Positions 9,201-16,422 of a stretch of DNA of 64,000 bases are shown here, piece by piece; the first letter of the stretch is position 1; each line of letters begins with the position of its first letter. The position numbers were made by a program, and so were the translations under genes. The notes below the pieces were generated by a model. The model saw only the letters and a program-made list of their open reading frames with translations, ran no database searches and was not told where the DNA came from. Where the stretch lies: positions 1-64,000 of the forward strand of contig WRLD01000010.1 of assembly GCA_009777845.1 (NCBI GenBank), read 5' to 3'. The DNA is from Defluviitaleaceae bacterium (GTDB taxonomy: Bacteria; Bacillota; Clostridia; Lachnospirales; WQUN01).

Positions 9201-10090
9201 CTTTAAATCCGCATAATAATCACCCTACTGTTTTTGAGTGGTCGCGCCGAATAGGTGACGGTGGGGCGCACTATTATCCGCTTGCTGTTACACCTTTGCA
9301 AACGTGGCTTGAAGATTTGGGCTTTTTAAATATGTATGACCGCTCAACAGGCGAAAGGCTTCCTTTTGGGACATATGGCGGATTAACTCGTGGTGCGGTG
9401 GTTACTTTCCAGTTGAATTTTGGCTTTGAACCAACGGGCGAAATGGATTCCCATACCTATCTTGCTGTTTTAAATGCTTGGGTTAGGCGTGAAGCGGATA
9501 TTCATGGGCTTAGTGACACAAGCGCGGCTTCATTGTTTAATTCAAATATCCCCGAGTATATGTCACAACAATTTGATATTTTGGGCGTTACACCTCGCTA
9601 TAAATCGGGGCTAGTACCCCTCGCGCCCGATATTCCACAAGCTATGAAAGACCTTTATGTAACAGTAGAAATGCTTGATGGGTGGTATTATTATAATTAT
9701 ACTATACCGCTAAACGCCCTTATGCTAGGGAATAAGCAGGTGGCACATCTATATGCAGATATTATTAGTAGCCCCACTTATTTCCTTGTATGGTTTAGGG
9801 AGCATGTGAAGAGTGGCGGACTTTGGGACGTTAAGCTACAGCATAGGTGGGAGGCTCAACTACCTAATATTACCTATCTTACAAATAATGGTAAATTCAT
9901 TCTTAGGGGGGAATTAACTGATGCCGAGGGCTTCGGAAATATTCATTTTGGTTATATCGGGGCATCTTTGCTTTATGGAAGAAACTTCTTAAACTGGGGT
10001 GCAGATGTTGCCGCAGGTGGAGCGGACGACCCACACGACACACTTGATATTGACATCGGAATAAATTATTACTGGGCTGATGTTCTTTAG
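6287..10090 (+). CDS. HicB-like N-terminus fused to exported dockerin/TSP3/VWA protein
   Basis: A 1267-residue chimera. Residues 1-62 match the HicB antitoxin fold (YPAVFEP, GGYVVSFPDLRGCYSQGET, ALSNAQSALAQWL, ending EIP). A typical signal peptide begins at Met65 (6479; MKSSLLLAVILF, ending PTSA). Then come bacterial repeats of the InlB_B/Flg_new kind (about 85-235), a dockerin-like segment with a DINGDGVVDSADI loop (about 275-300), TSP3 calcium repeats (DTDNDGLTDYEE units, about 383-515), a VWA-like domain with a degenerate MIDAS (about 690-860) and two more TSP3 groups (about 878-970). There is no LPXTG or C-terminal membrane segment. GAGGAGG lies six to seven bases before the HicB-like ATG, whereas Met65 has no good site. 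Function is unknown; calcium-dependent adhesion is plausible. How the signal peptide works behind 64 residues is unclear. Confidence 0.8.
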   Translation: MKYVYPAVFEPATEGGYVVSFPDLRGCYSQGETVCEALSNAQSALAQWLEYLTDKKQEIPKVSSMKSSLLLAVILFVGNIGILPTSANTTHTVTFTAGANGSITATRHREPIASPANIESDSTIIFTATPNEGFIIAGWTITGGTFADNISENTRKVIVSDNISVNVTFEPVHTVTFDLNGGNINSNTENIVEKNIAHATSATTPENPLRSGWIFGGWDTDFTNITDNTLVRAQWLRLGALSSGGMGDVSSAEIVFLARAIAVHAGFVILDNRIADINGDGVVDSADITAFLRWLTGYCIECLRGKQHLTFKSSEGGSINIKDECFFAYSEIELEATAEDGYFFAGWETSNGGYFEYAPLMPLNIFHVPENATNITANFVYMSDVDTDEDGLPDWYEELFGTDPNNPDTDGDSLPDGYEVFVSFTDPLQWDSLGDGISDGGRDSDGDGLTNYEEFLLGTNPHDPDTDNDGLTDYEEIHIYATDPLNPDTDNDGLTDYEEIHIFALDPLNPSTLGDGVLDGVRKMTTVVEAPDLQPTDKAVPSLSIDLPAQDIDKVSLNRIPENNIFLTPNIPGYTGSGFELKIDTEFESATLTFELDPDLFNDPDFDPAIFLWDEETQQLIDVSEFIEGTSLEHDTIQGQSVVSTLTFVVFYYKFATDMATGLRQTYMVMDRRARHEALMSMPTAPIQAKNVDLVVMLEDATMFVDNNDFEEMRQFALEVVNSLEENDRVAVALLGTNSSVAFNERFRDHNPQRANAIEYLENLTRRNLGSGGACSYNGLFNALTDLRSANQENQRAVLLLTSGHYVPGNPDYQAYAIGEMQGRGSDIIVHTVLPNFYPSVAPQRMRELAEISGGAMVNLNADGLDVIIEHFAQRAGLDLTDTDGDGVPDVYEQMVANGELFLSSGELMPGYNLLDYTNADSDGDGLLDGEEIEIRFMTVDDELRPYIFMHSTPTLADSDGDGIPDMYDFVPLNPHNNHPTVFEWSRRIGDGGAHYYPLAVTPLQTWLEDLGFLNMYDRSTGERLPFGTYGGLTRGAVVTFQLNFGFEPTGEMDSHTYLAVLNAWVRREADIHGLSDTSAASLFNSNIPEYMSQQFDILGVTPRYKSGLVPLAPDIPQAMKDLYVTVEMLDGWYYYNYTIPLNALMLGNKQVAHLYADIISSPTYFLVWFREHVKSGGLWDVKLQHRWEAQLPNITYLTNNGKFILRGELTDAEGFGNIHFGYIGASLLYGRNFLNWGADVAAGGADDPHDTLDIDIGINYYWADVL

Positions 10091-10126
10091 TAAAGTAGTA
10101 GTTTTTTCGGATAGAGGGTGACTAAG

Positions 10127-10540
10127 GTGGAAGTGCTTCTCTGCATTGTGTTCGGCATAATACACACGCTTATTAACTGGTTTGTTTTTAATATCTCTGA
10201 AACCTCTGATTACTTTTTGCTTCGGTTATGTCTGCGAGGGTTTACCATGATTGCGACATCTATTCTCTTGTATAGAATAATTAGCTACATGTCAAGAGAG
10301 TATAAGTTTGCTATAAAAATAATACTCTTGGCTACCGCTTATATTGTCGCAGTCGTAACCTTACACTTACTGTTTAAGCATAAGGCACAACAGCTTATGA
10401 ATACGATATATCGCCCTAATGCCTACTGGTGGTGGGATATTCGCTTTTTTTCTTTGCTTGTCTATGCTTCTCTCATGTTTTCGCCCCTATTAAGTGCCCT
10501 ATTTGATAAATTCAAAGAAGCCCTTGATACAATATTTTAA
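10127..10540 (+). CDS. Small membrane protein, first of a tandem pair
   Basis: About 137 residues, not assigned to a known family. Four hydrophobic stretches are visible (roughly residues 3-20, 28-48, 60-80 and 105-125), with an aromatic YWWWDI patch before the last. The GTG at 10127 is chosen because AGAGGG lies eight bases upstream; the GTG at 10118 would sit inside that site. It is 40 bp downstream of the exported TSP3/VWA gene and probably cotranscribed. It is clearly paralogous to the next gene: same start context, FPLL-type ending and helix order. Confidence 0.65.
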   Translation: MEVLLCIVFGIIHTLINWFVFNISETSDYFLLRLCLRGFTMIATSILLYRIISYMSREYKFAIKIILLATAYIVAVVTLHLLFKHKAQQLMNTIYRPNAYWWWDIRFFSLLVYASLMFSPLLSALFDKFKEALDTIF

Positions 10541-10581
10541 AAACTTCGTAGAGTAGTGTTTTTTTGTAGAGGGTGACTAAA

Positions 10582-10974
10582 GTGGAAATATTTCTCTGCA
10601 TGGGATTAGGGCTAATATACGCGCTTATCAATTGGCTTATTTTAAACATTTCGAGTTCATTTTTGCTTTTATTATGCCTGTGGGGCTTCGGCACAACCGC
10701 TACATCTATCACCTTATATAGAACAGTTGGCTATATATCAAAAAATGTGCCGTCTATGAAGCTACTGCTTTTATTTACTGCCTATACTGTCGCAATCGTA
10801 GCTTTACGCTTGTTGCTCCACCACCAAACACAACAAATGCTAGGCTCGGAATACCGCCCCGCCCCAGGCTGGTATATGGGGGTTTACCTTTTTTCTGCGT
10901 ATGTATTCGGCAATCTACTTGTTTCCCCTCTATTGAGTTTTGTGTTTACGAAATTCAAAGAAATCTTTGAATAA
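10582..10974 (+). CDS. Small membrane protein, second of a tandem pair
   Basis: About 130 residues with four predicted transmembrane segments. It aligns with the preceding gene throughout (VE.FLC.G.I..LINW at the start, YRP near residue 95 and SPLLS..F.KFKE at the end). The upstream sequence TAGAGGGTGACTAA is also shared, so the duplication included the ribosome binding site. The start is GTG at 10582. A perfect hairpin follows at 10984. Function is unknown. Confidence 0.65.
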   Translation: MEIFLCMGLGLIYALINWLILNISSSFLLLLCLWGFGTTATSITLYRTVGYISKNVPSMKLLLLFTAYTVAIVALRLLLHHQTQQMLGSEYRPAPGWYMGVYLFSAYVFGNLLVSPLLSFVFTKFKEIFE

Positions 10975-10983
10975 TATTTTAAT

Positions 10984-11025
10984 GCTTCCCCCGATTAAAT
11001 CTTACAAGATTTAATCGGGGGAAGC
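10984..11025. terminator. Perfect 20-bp hairpin between convergent genes
   Basis: The arm at 10984-11003 is exactly complementary to 11006-11025, with a two-base loop. It lies 10 bp after the small membrane protein gene and 8 bp before the end of the oxidoreductase gene, the position of a shared terminator. It lacks a clear T-run on either side, so termination is inferred from position and stem strength. Confidence 0.6.
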
Positions 11026-11032
11026 TACTCCC

Positions 11033-12148
11033 CTACTCCGCCACCACCTTAGACTTCCTACTCCGCGCCCCAGGGTACGCCGTCACTCTTGGCAACACAA
11101 TCGCCTTAGCCAAATTCTCGGCTTCCTTGGGGTTTACGGGCATTCCGCTGCGGATTGATTCCAAAATGGCAAAAATCGTTTCCATATCGCCCAAGGCTTT
11201 TTCGGGCGTGGATTCGATTTTTACGTTGTTGCGTAGGGCGGCGTGGAAATTTTCCAGCTCGTGGAAATAGCCCTGCGCGGGCGTGTACGCAATCGCAACG
11301 CTGGAGCGTTCGTCCTTAAAGCTGATGTTCACAAAGCCGCAGTCGGGTTCTTCCAAGAAGATTTCGCCCTGCGTGCCAAAAATCCGCAGCCCTACAAGCG
11401 GCGCTTGCGTTTCCTTTCCTGTGATAAAAAAGGAATAATGACCCGAAATATTTTCGCCAAAGCTGAGCAAGCTATTTACGCAGGAAAACGGCGTAAAATC
11501 TAGCTGTGTGCTATATCCGTTCGCGAACGCGCGCTGCACCTCGCCGAACAAAAACCGCATTCGCGCCGTGTGGTGTACGCCCGAGTCCATTATTACGCCG
11601 CCCTGATAATCGGGGTTTTGCCGCCATTCCGTTTGCCCAAAGCCGCCGTGTTCCGATTCTTCCTTATAGTTTACAACGTGATTGTCGATAAAATAAATAG
11701 GCGTGCCGATTTGGCCGTTGTCGATTAGGTTTTTGATAATTGTGTTTTGTTCCTCGTAGCGTTCGTTTTCCGCAACCATGACCGTTACCTTGTGGCGGTC
11801 GCGCAGCTTTATTAGCTGATGTGCGGCTTCGAGCGTAGCCGCGAACGGCTTTTCGGCAATCAAATGCTTGCCGCTCTTTATTACCGCCGCCGCCGTTTCA
11901 AAGTTTTCGCTTATGGGAACGAGGGTTTCGATGGCCTCAATGTCCTTGCGTGTAAGCATTTCCTTGTAGTCGGTAAACGCCGAATCGTCCGACAAGCCCA
12001 AGAACCGCGCCACGTTGCTTACCTTTTCCTCGTCCCTGTCGCACACTGCCACTATTTCAAATTTGTCTGTCAATCTCGCCAACGCAGGCGCATGTAAACG
12101 CTGCCACGCAAGCCCTAAACCAATAATGCCTAATCTAATTTTTTCCAT
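11033..12148 (-). CDS. Gfo/Idh/MocA-family oxidoreductase
   Basis: A 371-residue NAD(P)-dependent dehydrogenase of the glucose-fructose oxidoreductase / inositol dehydrogenase family. The N-terminal Rossmann fold shows GIIGLGLAWQRLHAPAL and VAVCDRDEEK; the family signature EKPFA is near residue 94. The C-terminal GFO_IDH_MocA domain includes DSGVHHTARMRFLFG, with histidines at the usual active-site place. Substrate is not predictable from sequence; family members oxidise sugars, cyclitols or related polyols. AGAAGGAG precedes the ATG. It is transcribed alone, convergent to the membrane protein pair. Confidence 0.88.
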   Translation of the reverse strand: MEKIRLGIIGLGLAWQRLHAPALARLTDKFEIVAVCDRDEEKVSNVARFLGLSDDSAFTDYKEMLTRKDIEAIETLVPISENFETAAAVIKSGKHLIAEKPFAATLEAAHQLIKLRDRHKVTVMVAENERYEEQNTIIKNLIDNGQIGTPIYFIDNHVVNYKEESEHGGFGQTEWRQNPDYQGGVIMDSGVHHTARMRFLFGEVQRAFANGYSTQLDFTPFSCVNSLLSFGENISGHYSFFITGKETQAPLVGLRIFGTQGEIFLEEPDCGFVNISFKDERSSVAIAYTPAQGYFHELENFHAALRNNVKIESTPEKALGDMETIFAILESIRSGMPVNPKEAENLAKAIVLPRVTAYPGARSRKSKVVAE

Positions 12149-12164
12149 GTAGCTTTCTCCTTCT

Positions 12165-12177
12165 GGGGCATTGCCCC
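12165..12177 (-). promoter_or_regulatory. Small hairpin in the leader of the oxidoreductase gene
   Basis: GGGGC and GCCCC flank a three-base loop just upstream of the Shine-Dalgarno sequence on the minus strand. Read on the plus strand it is followed by GTTTTT, so it also resembles a terminator for transcripts entering from the convergent side. Either role is inference. Confidence 0.35.
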
Positions 12178-12333
12178 GTTTTTCCGATTATTTTATGGTG
12201 AGAATCTAGCCTCGAAACACCCCACCAGTCATGCCTTTATATTTAGCAATTACTATGTTAATTATGCGAGTTCCACGCAAATCAATTTTTCAAGGTTTTT
12301 GTAGGGGACGACCAAAATCGCCTTTGGGGTTTT

Positions 12334-12458
12334 GTAGGGGACGGATTTATCCGTCCCGAGATTACCTTGTTCTGCGTTAATGGACGTTATCCGTCCTAGA
12401 ATTGACGAGCGTGCATACCTCGGGGCGGACAAGTCCGCCCCCTACAAGTAGCCGTCAC
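12334..12458. repeat. MITE-like repeat A, complete copy with diverged right end
   Basis: Same element as 252-375 but with the interior reverse-complemented. The left terminus has GGGACGGAT/ATCCGTCCC, while the right stem reads GGGGCGGAC/GTCCGCCCC, so both sides of the right hairpin changed together. A stub of the same sequence (GTAGGGGACG) lies at 12301. The segment 12481-12560 adds repeat B units (ACGCGGATTC, AAATCCGC). No gene in 12149-12594. Confidence 0.75.
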
Positions 12459-12594
12459 GACAAACACATAAATCAGAAATGTGAAAATTAAACACGGATT
12501 ACGCGGATTCGTTCGTGGGAAAATCCGTGTAAATCCGCATAAATCCGCAAAAATCCGTGTTATATTCTCTATAAAATCAGAGAGGCAGTTATAA

Positions 12595-13758
12595 ATGAAA
12601 AACTGCAACAATTCCGTTATATGCTATAGGCGCAATTCCTGTGCTTCGTGTGCTTCCTGTGCTTCGCGCGCCTCCTGTTCAGCGTGCAAAGACCTAGCAT
12701 TGCCCGAAAGGCTCGAAATCCTACAGCCCATTAGAGCAATCACCGAGCCATGCGGAATAGCAATCGACCTAGGCACGACTAACATTGCTTTCGAGCTGGT
12801 TAATTTACAGAACGGCGAAGCGATTGCCAGATATTCCCGCGGAAATAGTCAGCAGGCTTTTGGCGCGGACGTTGTTTCGCGAATCGCCGCCGCAAACGAA
12901 CGCCAAGCCAACGCCGACCTGCTACATTCTTATGTAATAAATGATTTAAAAATTGGCATAGAAATGTTAGTACGCGAAACGGCTCTCGACCGCGCGCCGC
13001 GCGTTGCAATCGTAGGCAACACGGTAATGCTGCATTTGTTGCGTGGGCTTTCGTGCCAAACGCTGGGCGTGTACCCATTCACGCCCGTTTGTGTAGAAAT
13101 GTCGGGCGTAGAAATCGGCGATATTTACGCCGAAATTCTGCCAGCGGTGTCGGCTTTTGTCGGCGCGGACGTTGTGGCAGGTATGTATTTTTGCGAAGCG
13201 CACGGTTATAATTTATTAGTTGACCTAGGCACAAACGCCGAGCTTGCGTTATACTCACAGGAGCAGGCGTTTGTTACGTCGGCGGCGGCAGGTACGGCGT
13301 TCGAGGGCGGCGATATACGCGGCTCACAAATGGTGGCGATTTGTGCGGAGCTTATACGGAAAAAGCACATCGACAGCACAGGGCTTTTGCAGGAAAATCA
13401 CGGCTCGCCGCTTTCTCAAGCGCATGTGCGGGAAATCCAACTGGCAAAATCTGCCGTACGCGCAGGAATAGAAATTTTGCTCGCCAACAATAAAAATTTA
13501 CAAAACCTCTTTATCGCAGGAGCATTTGGGTATAGAATAGGTATTGACGATGCTGTGACGGTCGGGCTTGTTCCCGCGGAGCTTAAAGGCATTGCAAAAT
13601 TTGTGGGCAATTCCGCACTTGACGGCGCGAAAAAGTATCTGCTCAACCCCGAGGAAGCGGAGAAAATAAACGCGCTCGCAAAAAAAGCGCAGGAAATAAG
13701 CCTGCCCATACACCCAGAATTTGACACACTTTTTATGAAATATATGGATTTTAATTGA
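12595..13758 (+). CDS. ASKHA-domain protein related to corrinoid-protein activators (DUF4445/RACo C-terminal type)
   Basis: A 387-residue ATPase-fold protein. GIAIDLGTTNIAFELV near residue 55 is the phosphate-1 motif, LLVDLGTNAELAL near 215 the second, and IAGAFGYRIG near 305 the adenosine region, as in the C-terminal domain of RACo reductive activases. Those proteins usually carry an N-terminal plant-type [2Fe-2S] domain; here it is replaced by about 50 residues with a cysteine run (CASCASCASRASCSAC) that still contains the C-x5-C-x2-C spacing. No corrinoid protein or methyltransferase gene is visible. GAGAGG lies nine bases before the ATG. Only 32 bp separate it from mcsA, so it may be cotranscribed, in the place where ctsR is often found. 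Confidence 0.75.
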   Translation: MKNCNNSVICYRRNSCASCASCASRASCSACKDLALPERLEILQPIRAITEPCGIAIDLGTTNIAFELVNLQNGEAIARYSRGNSQQAFGADVVSRIAAANERQANADLLHSYVINDLKIGIEMLVRETALDRAPRVAIVGNTVMLHLLRGLSCQTLGVYPFTPVCVEMSGVEIGDIYAEILPAVSAFVGADVVAGMYFCEAHGYNLLVDLGTNAELALYSQEQAFVTSAAAGTAFEGGDIRGSQMVAICAELIRKKHIDSTGLLQENHGSPLSQAHVREIQLAKSAVRAGIEILLANNKNLQNLFIAGAFGYRIGIDDAVTVGLVPAELKGIAKFVGNSALDGAKKYLLNPEEAEKINALAKKAQEISLPIHPEFDTLFMKYMDFN

Positions 13759-13790
13759 GATTATCGGCTACACTTAGGAGGGGCTACGTT

Positions 13791-14351
13791 ATGTTATGCG
13801 AAAAATGCCAAACAAACACCGCATCTGTGCATATGCAGCAATTTGTTCACGGGAAAAAGGTGGAGCTGCACCTTTGCCAGGACTGCGCGTTTAAAATTGA
13901 AAACCCTGAAATGCTTCTTTCCTTGGAAAATATTTTCAAGGGCTTTATCGAACAGCTAAATACAAAATATTTTAACGAGCCGCCCACAGGAGCGGCAGGG
14001 GCGGCCGCACCCCTGCACGGCAAAATAAACGTACGCCCAGCCGCGCCGCCGCCCAAGGCGTGCGTACGCTGCGGCATGACCTTTCAAAAATTCAAAACAG
14101 GCGGACGGCTAGGCTGTGACGTGTGCTACAGCTCGTTTAAAAAAGAGGTCGAGGTTTTGCTAAAAAACGTACAGGGAAGCACGCGCCACGAGGGCAAATA
14201 TCCACGCCGAATGGGCGCGGGTATCTTGCAAAAGCGGCAGGTACACGAGCTGCGCGCCACGCTAAACCGCGCCATAGAAGCCGAAAACTTCGAGGAAGCG
14301 GCACGGCTGCGCGACCAGATACGAGCGTTGGAGCAGGTGCATAGTGAGTAA
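13791..14351 (+). CDS. mcsA: Protein-arginine kinase activator McsA
   Basis: A 186-residue zinc-binding protein that activates the McsB arginine kinase and helps deliver substrates to ClpC. Two Cys4 groups are visible: CEKC with CQDC near the N-terminus and CVRC with CDVC in the middle. A UVR motif (RAIEAENFEEAARLRDQI) lies near the C-terminus. Between the Cys groups is an Ala/Pro-rich linker. The ATG at 13791 has AGGAGGGG upstream. In most Bacillota mcsA directly precedes mcsB; here a toxin-antitoxin pair intervenes. Confidence 0.92.
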   Translation: MLCEKCQTNTASVHMQQFVHGKKVELHLCQDCAFKIENPEMLLSLENIFKGFIEQLNTKYFNEPPTGAAGAAAPLHGKINVRPAAPPPKACVRCGMTFQKFKTGGRLGCDVCYSSFKKEVEVLLKNVQGSTRHEGKYPRRMGAGILQKRQVHELRATLNRAIEAENFEEAARLRDQIRALEQVHSE

Positions 14352-14369
14352 ACAACAGGAGTGATTAAA

Positions 14370-14660
14370 ATGCTAACATTAGAAGCACCAAAAGAATTAA
14401 ATTTTATTGCAAACCATATAGCACAAGGAGAGAGAGTTTTAATTCCCTTTCCCGATATTGATGTGGTTGTTATTGCTAAACAGGATTATATAGAGTTTGA
14501 GAATTATAAAGAACAAGCAAAGAAAGAAAGAGCAACTAAAAGACTTGAAAATTTCAAGGAATTACAGAATAAATCAAAATCCAATGGCACAAGCGGCATG
14601 AGCATGGAGGAAATAATCGCAGACATTAAGGACTACAGAAGCGAACAAAGGGGCGAATAA
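14370..14660 (+). CDS. Antitoxin of a PIN-toxin pair
   Basis: A 96-residue protein with N-terminal LEAPKELNFIANHIAQGERV and a charged C-terminal tail ending in a GTSGMSMEEIIADIKDYR-type segment seen in clostridial antitoxins. It lies directly before a PIN toxin gene with a TAATG overlap, the basis for the call; the family is not securely recognised. The ATG at 14370 has AGGAG eight bases upstream and is preferred to a GTG at 14361. Base composition is more AT-rich than mcsA and mcsB on either side, suggesting insertion into the operon. Confidence 0.7.
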   Translation: MLTLEAPKELNFIANHIAQGERVLIPFPDIDVVVIAKQDYIEFENYKEQAKKERATKRLENFKELQNKSKSNGTSGMSMEEIIADIKDYRSEQRGE

Positions 14661-15058
14661 TGTATAAGGTCGTTATAGATACGAACGTGCTTATATTTTC
14701 TATCCATAACCCGAGCGGAACGCCTGCGGAAATAATTCAACTGGTATTATGTGAAGAAATACAGCTTTATTACAGTAAGGGTATTATAAACGAGTACAAA
14801 AAGGTATTAGCAAGACCTAAACACAAATTAACTATTGAAGAACAAAATCTTTTTATAAGCGATATTTTAGATGTTGGTATTATGATTACGCCAAAAACAA
14901 GCAATATAGACATGCGTGACGAAAAAGACCGTATTTTTTACGATACGGCGAGAGAAAGCAATGCAATACTAATAACAGGGGACAAAGACCTTCTTGTTTT
15001 ACAAGAACCGTTCATAATGCAACCGCACGAATTTTTGGAATATTTTAGGAAGCTATAG
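14660..15058 (+). CDS. PIN-domain toxin (VapC-like ribonuclease)
   Basis: A 132-residue PIN protein. Acidic active-site residues are in VIDTNVL (residue 7 region), INEYKKVL (Glu), DEKDRIFYDTA (Asp) and LITGDKDLL (Asp), the four-carboxylate Mg2+ site of PIN ribonucleases. The start overlaps the antitoxin stop (TAATG). It matches the group usually annotated as putative TA toxin component, PIN family. It sits between mcsA and mcsB, 20 bp before mcsB, whose own AAGGAG follows. Confidence 0.85.
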   Translation: MYKVVIDTNVLIFSIHNPSGTPAEIIQLVLCEEIQLYYSKGIINEYKKVLARPKHKLTIEEQNLFISDILDVGIMITPKTSNIDMRDEKDRIFYDTARESNAILITGDKDLLVLQEPFIMQPHEFLEYFRKL

Positions 15059-15078
15059 GCAAAAAGGAGCAATTTATC

Positions 15079-16107
15079 ATGCCCACCCCTTGGTACCAAG
15101 AAAGCATAACCGACGAAAGCGAAATACTGTCCTCGCGTGTACGGCTTGCGCGAAACATAAAAAAGTACCCTTTCCGCAAAACGATTACGCCGGTGGGCGC
15201 TTTGACTATGGTTACCGAAGCCACCCAGGCCATAGAATCGGCGGGCGAAAATCGCTTTTTTCTTAAAATTGACATGAATACGCTGAACCAAACCGAGCAA
15301 GCCGTTTTTCAAGAAAAGCATATAGTTAGCCCAGAGTTTATTAGCGGCAAGCTGCCAAAGGGCTTGATGCTTAGCAGGGACGAAAACATAAGCGTTATGC
15401 TGAACGAGGAGGACCACGTACGCATACAGGCGATTAAGCCTGGCGAGGGCTTGAGCCTAGCTTACGAAACCGCGGGGCAAATAGACGACCTGCTGGAGGA
15501 GCATTTGGAGTTTGCCTTTAGCGCGGAATACGGCTATCTCACCGCCTGCCCCACAAACACAGGCACGGGGCTTAGAGCCTCGTACATGCTGCATTTGCCG
15601 TGCTTGAGCAAAACGGTTGACCTCTCCAAAACCGTCCTGCCGCAGCTCACCAAGGTGGGCGTAACGCTGCGCGGCATACACGGCGAGGGTACCTCGTCCA
15701 TGGGAAATATCTTCCAAATATCTAACCAAAACACCTTGGGAAAATCGGAAACAGATATAATTCTGGGGCTGCAAAATGTAACGCATACAGTAATACAAAA
15801 AGAACAGCAAGCCCGCGAGAACATACTTTCCACAAACAGAAGCCAAATAGAGGACATAGTCTACCGCGCTTACGGCATTTTGACAAACAGCCGAATGATT
15901 TCCGCCAGTGAGGCGCTTGACCTGCTGTCCGATATTAGGCTAGGCTACATTACAGGCCTGCTTGCACAGCCCAAGCCCGCCAAGCAAATTTATCAAATAA
16001 TGATGGAAATTCAACCAGGGCATTTGCAACGCACCGCAGGAACAGAAATGTCAGAGCAGGAACGCGATATTAAACGCTCCGAGTATTTACGGCAGATTTT
16101 TATGTGA
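15079..16107 (+). CDS. mcsB: Protein-arginine kinase McsB
   Basis: A 342-residue phosphagen-kinase-fold enzyme that phosphorylates arginines and so marks proteins for ClpCP. Diagnostic stretches are SSRVRLARNIKKYPF near the N-terminus (nucleotide-binding arginines), CPTNTGTGLRAS around residue 155 (equivalent of the reactive cysteine loop of creatine kinases) and GEGTSSMGNIFQISN near residue 205. The length is close to that of Bacillus McsB. AAGGAG lies before the ATG. Separated from mcsA by the TA pair and from clpC by 315 bp of repeats. Confidence 0.95.
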   Translation: MPTPWYQESITDESEILSSRVRLARNIKKYPFRKTITPVGALTMVTEATQAIESAGENRFFLKIDMNTLNQTEQAVFQEKHIVSPEFISGKLPKGLMLSRDENISVMLNEEDHVRIQAIKPGEGLSLAYETAGQIDDLLEEHLEFAFSAEYGYLTACPTNTGTGLRASYMLHLPCLSKTVDLSKTVLPQLTKVGVTLRGIHGEGTSSMGNIFQISNQNTLGKSETDIILGLQNVTHTVIQKEQQARENILSTNRSQIEDIVYRAYGILTNSRMISASEALDLLSDIRLGYITGLLAQPKPAKQIYQIMMEIQPGHLQRTAGTEMSEQERDIKRSEYLRQIFM

Positions 16108-16117
16108 ATTAGCACGC

Positions 16118-16400
16118 GGATTTTTTTAAAGGCATGGAACGCGGATTTTCGCGGATTTGGCGGATTTTCGCGGATTCTATCTGGCGTAAATTCATAAAAT
16201 CCACACAATTAACAATCCACACAATCCGCGTTCCGTTAGCTTTTAATAACGCACGAAAAAATCCGCGAAAATCCGTTAAATCCGCGAAAATCCGCGTTCC
16301 ATTAGTTTTTAATAAACGCACGAAAAAATCCGCGAAAATCCGTTAAATCCGCGAAAATCCGCGTTCCATTCCCTTAAACCAATAAATCCACGTTCCATAA
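16118..16400. repeat. Repeat B array between mcsB and clpC
   Basis: GGCATGGAACGCGGATTTTC-type units at 16130-16180 are followed by two nearly identical reverse-complement blocks at 16257-16305 and 16326-16370, each preceded by TTTTAATAACGCACGAAAAA or a close variant. The region can form alternative long hairpins inside what is normally one operon. No gene. Confidence 0.75.
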
Positions 16401-16422
16401 AAATTAGGAGGCTACCCATTTT

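Noticed and set aside
16118..16400. Regular repeats that might be a CRISPR array
   Set aside because: Units are of unequal length, partly inverted, without unique spacers of constant size, and no cas genes are near. The 78-bp repeats at 28890-46800 are coding, also not CRISPR.
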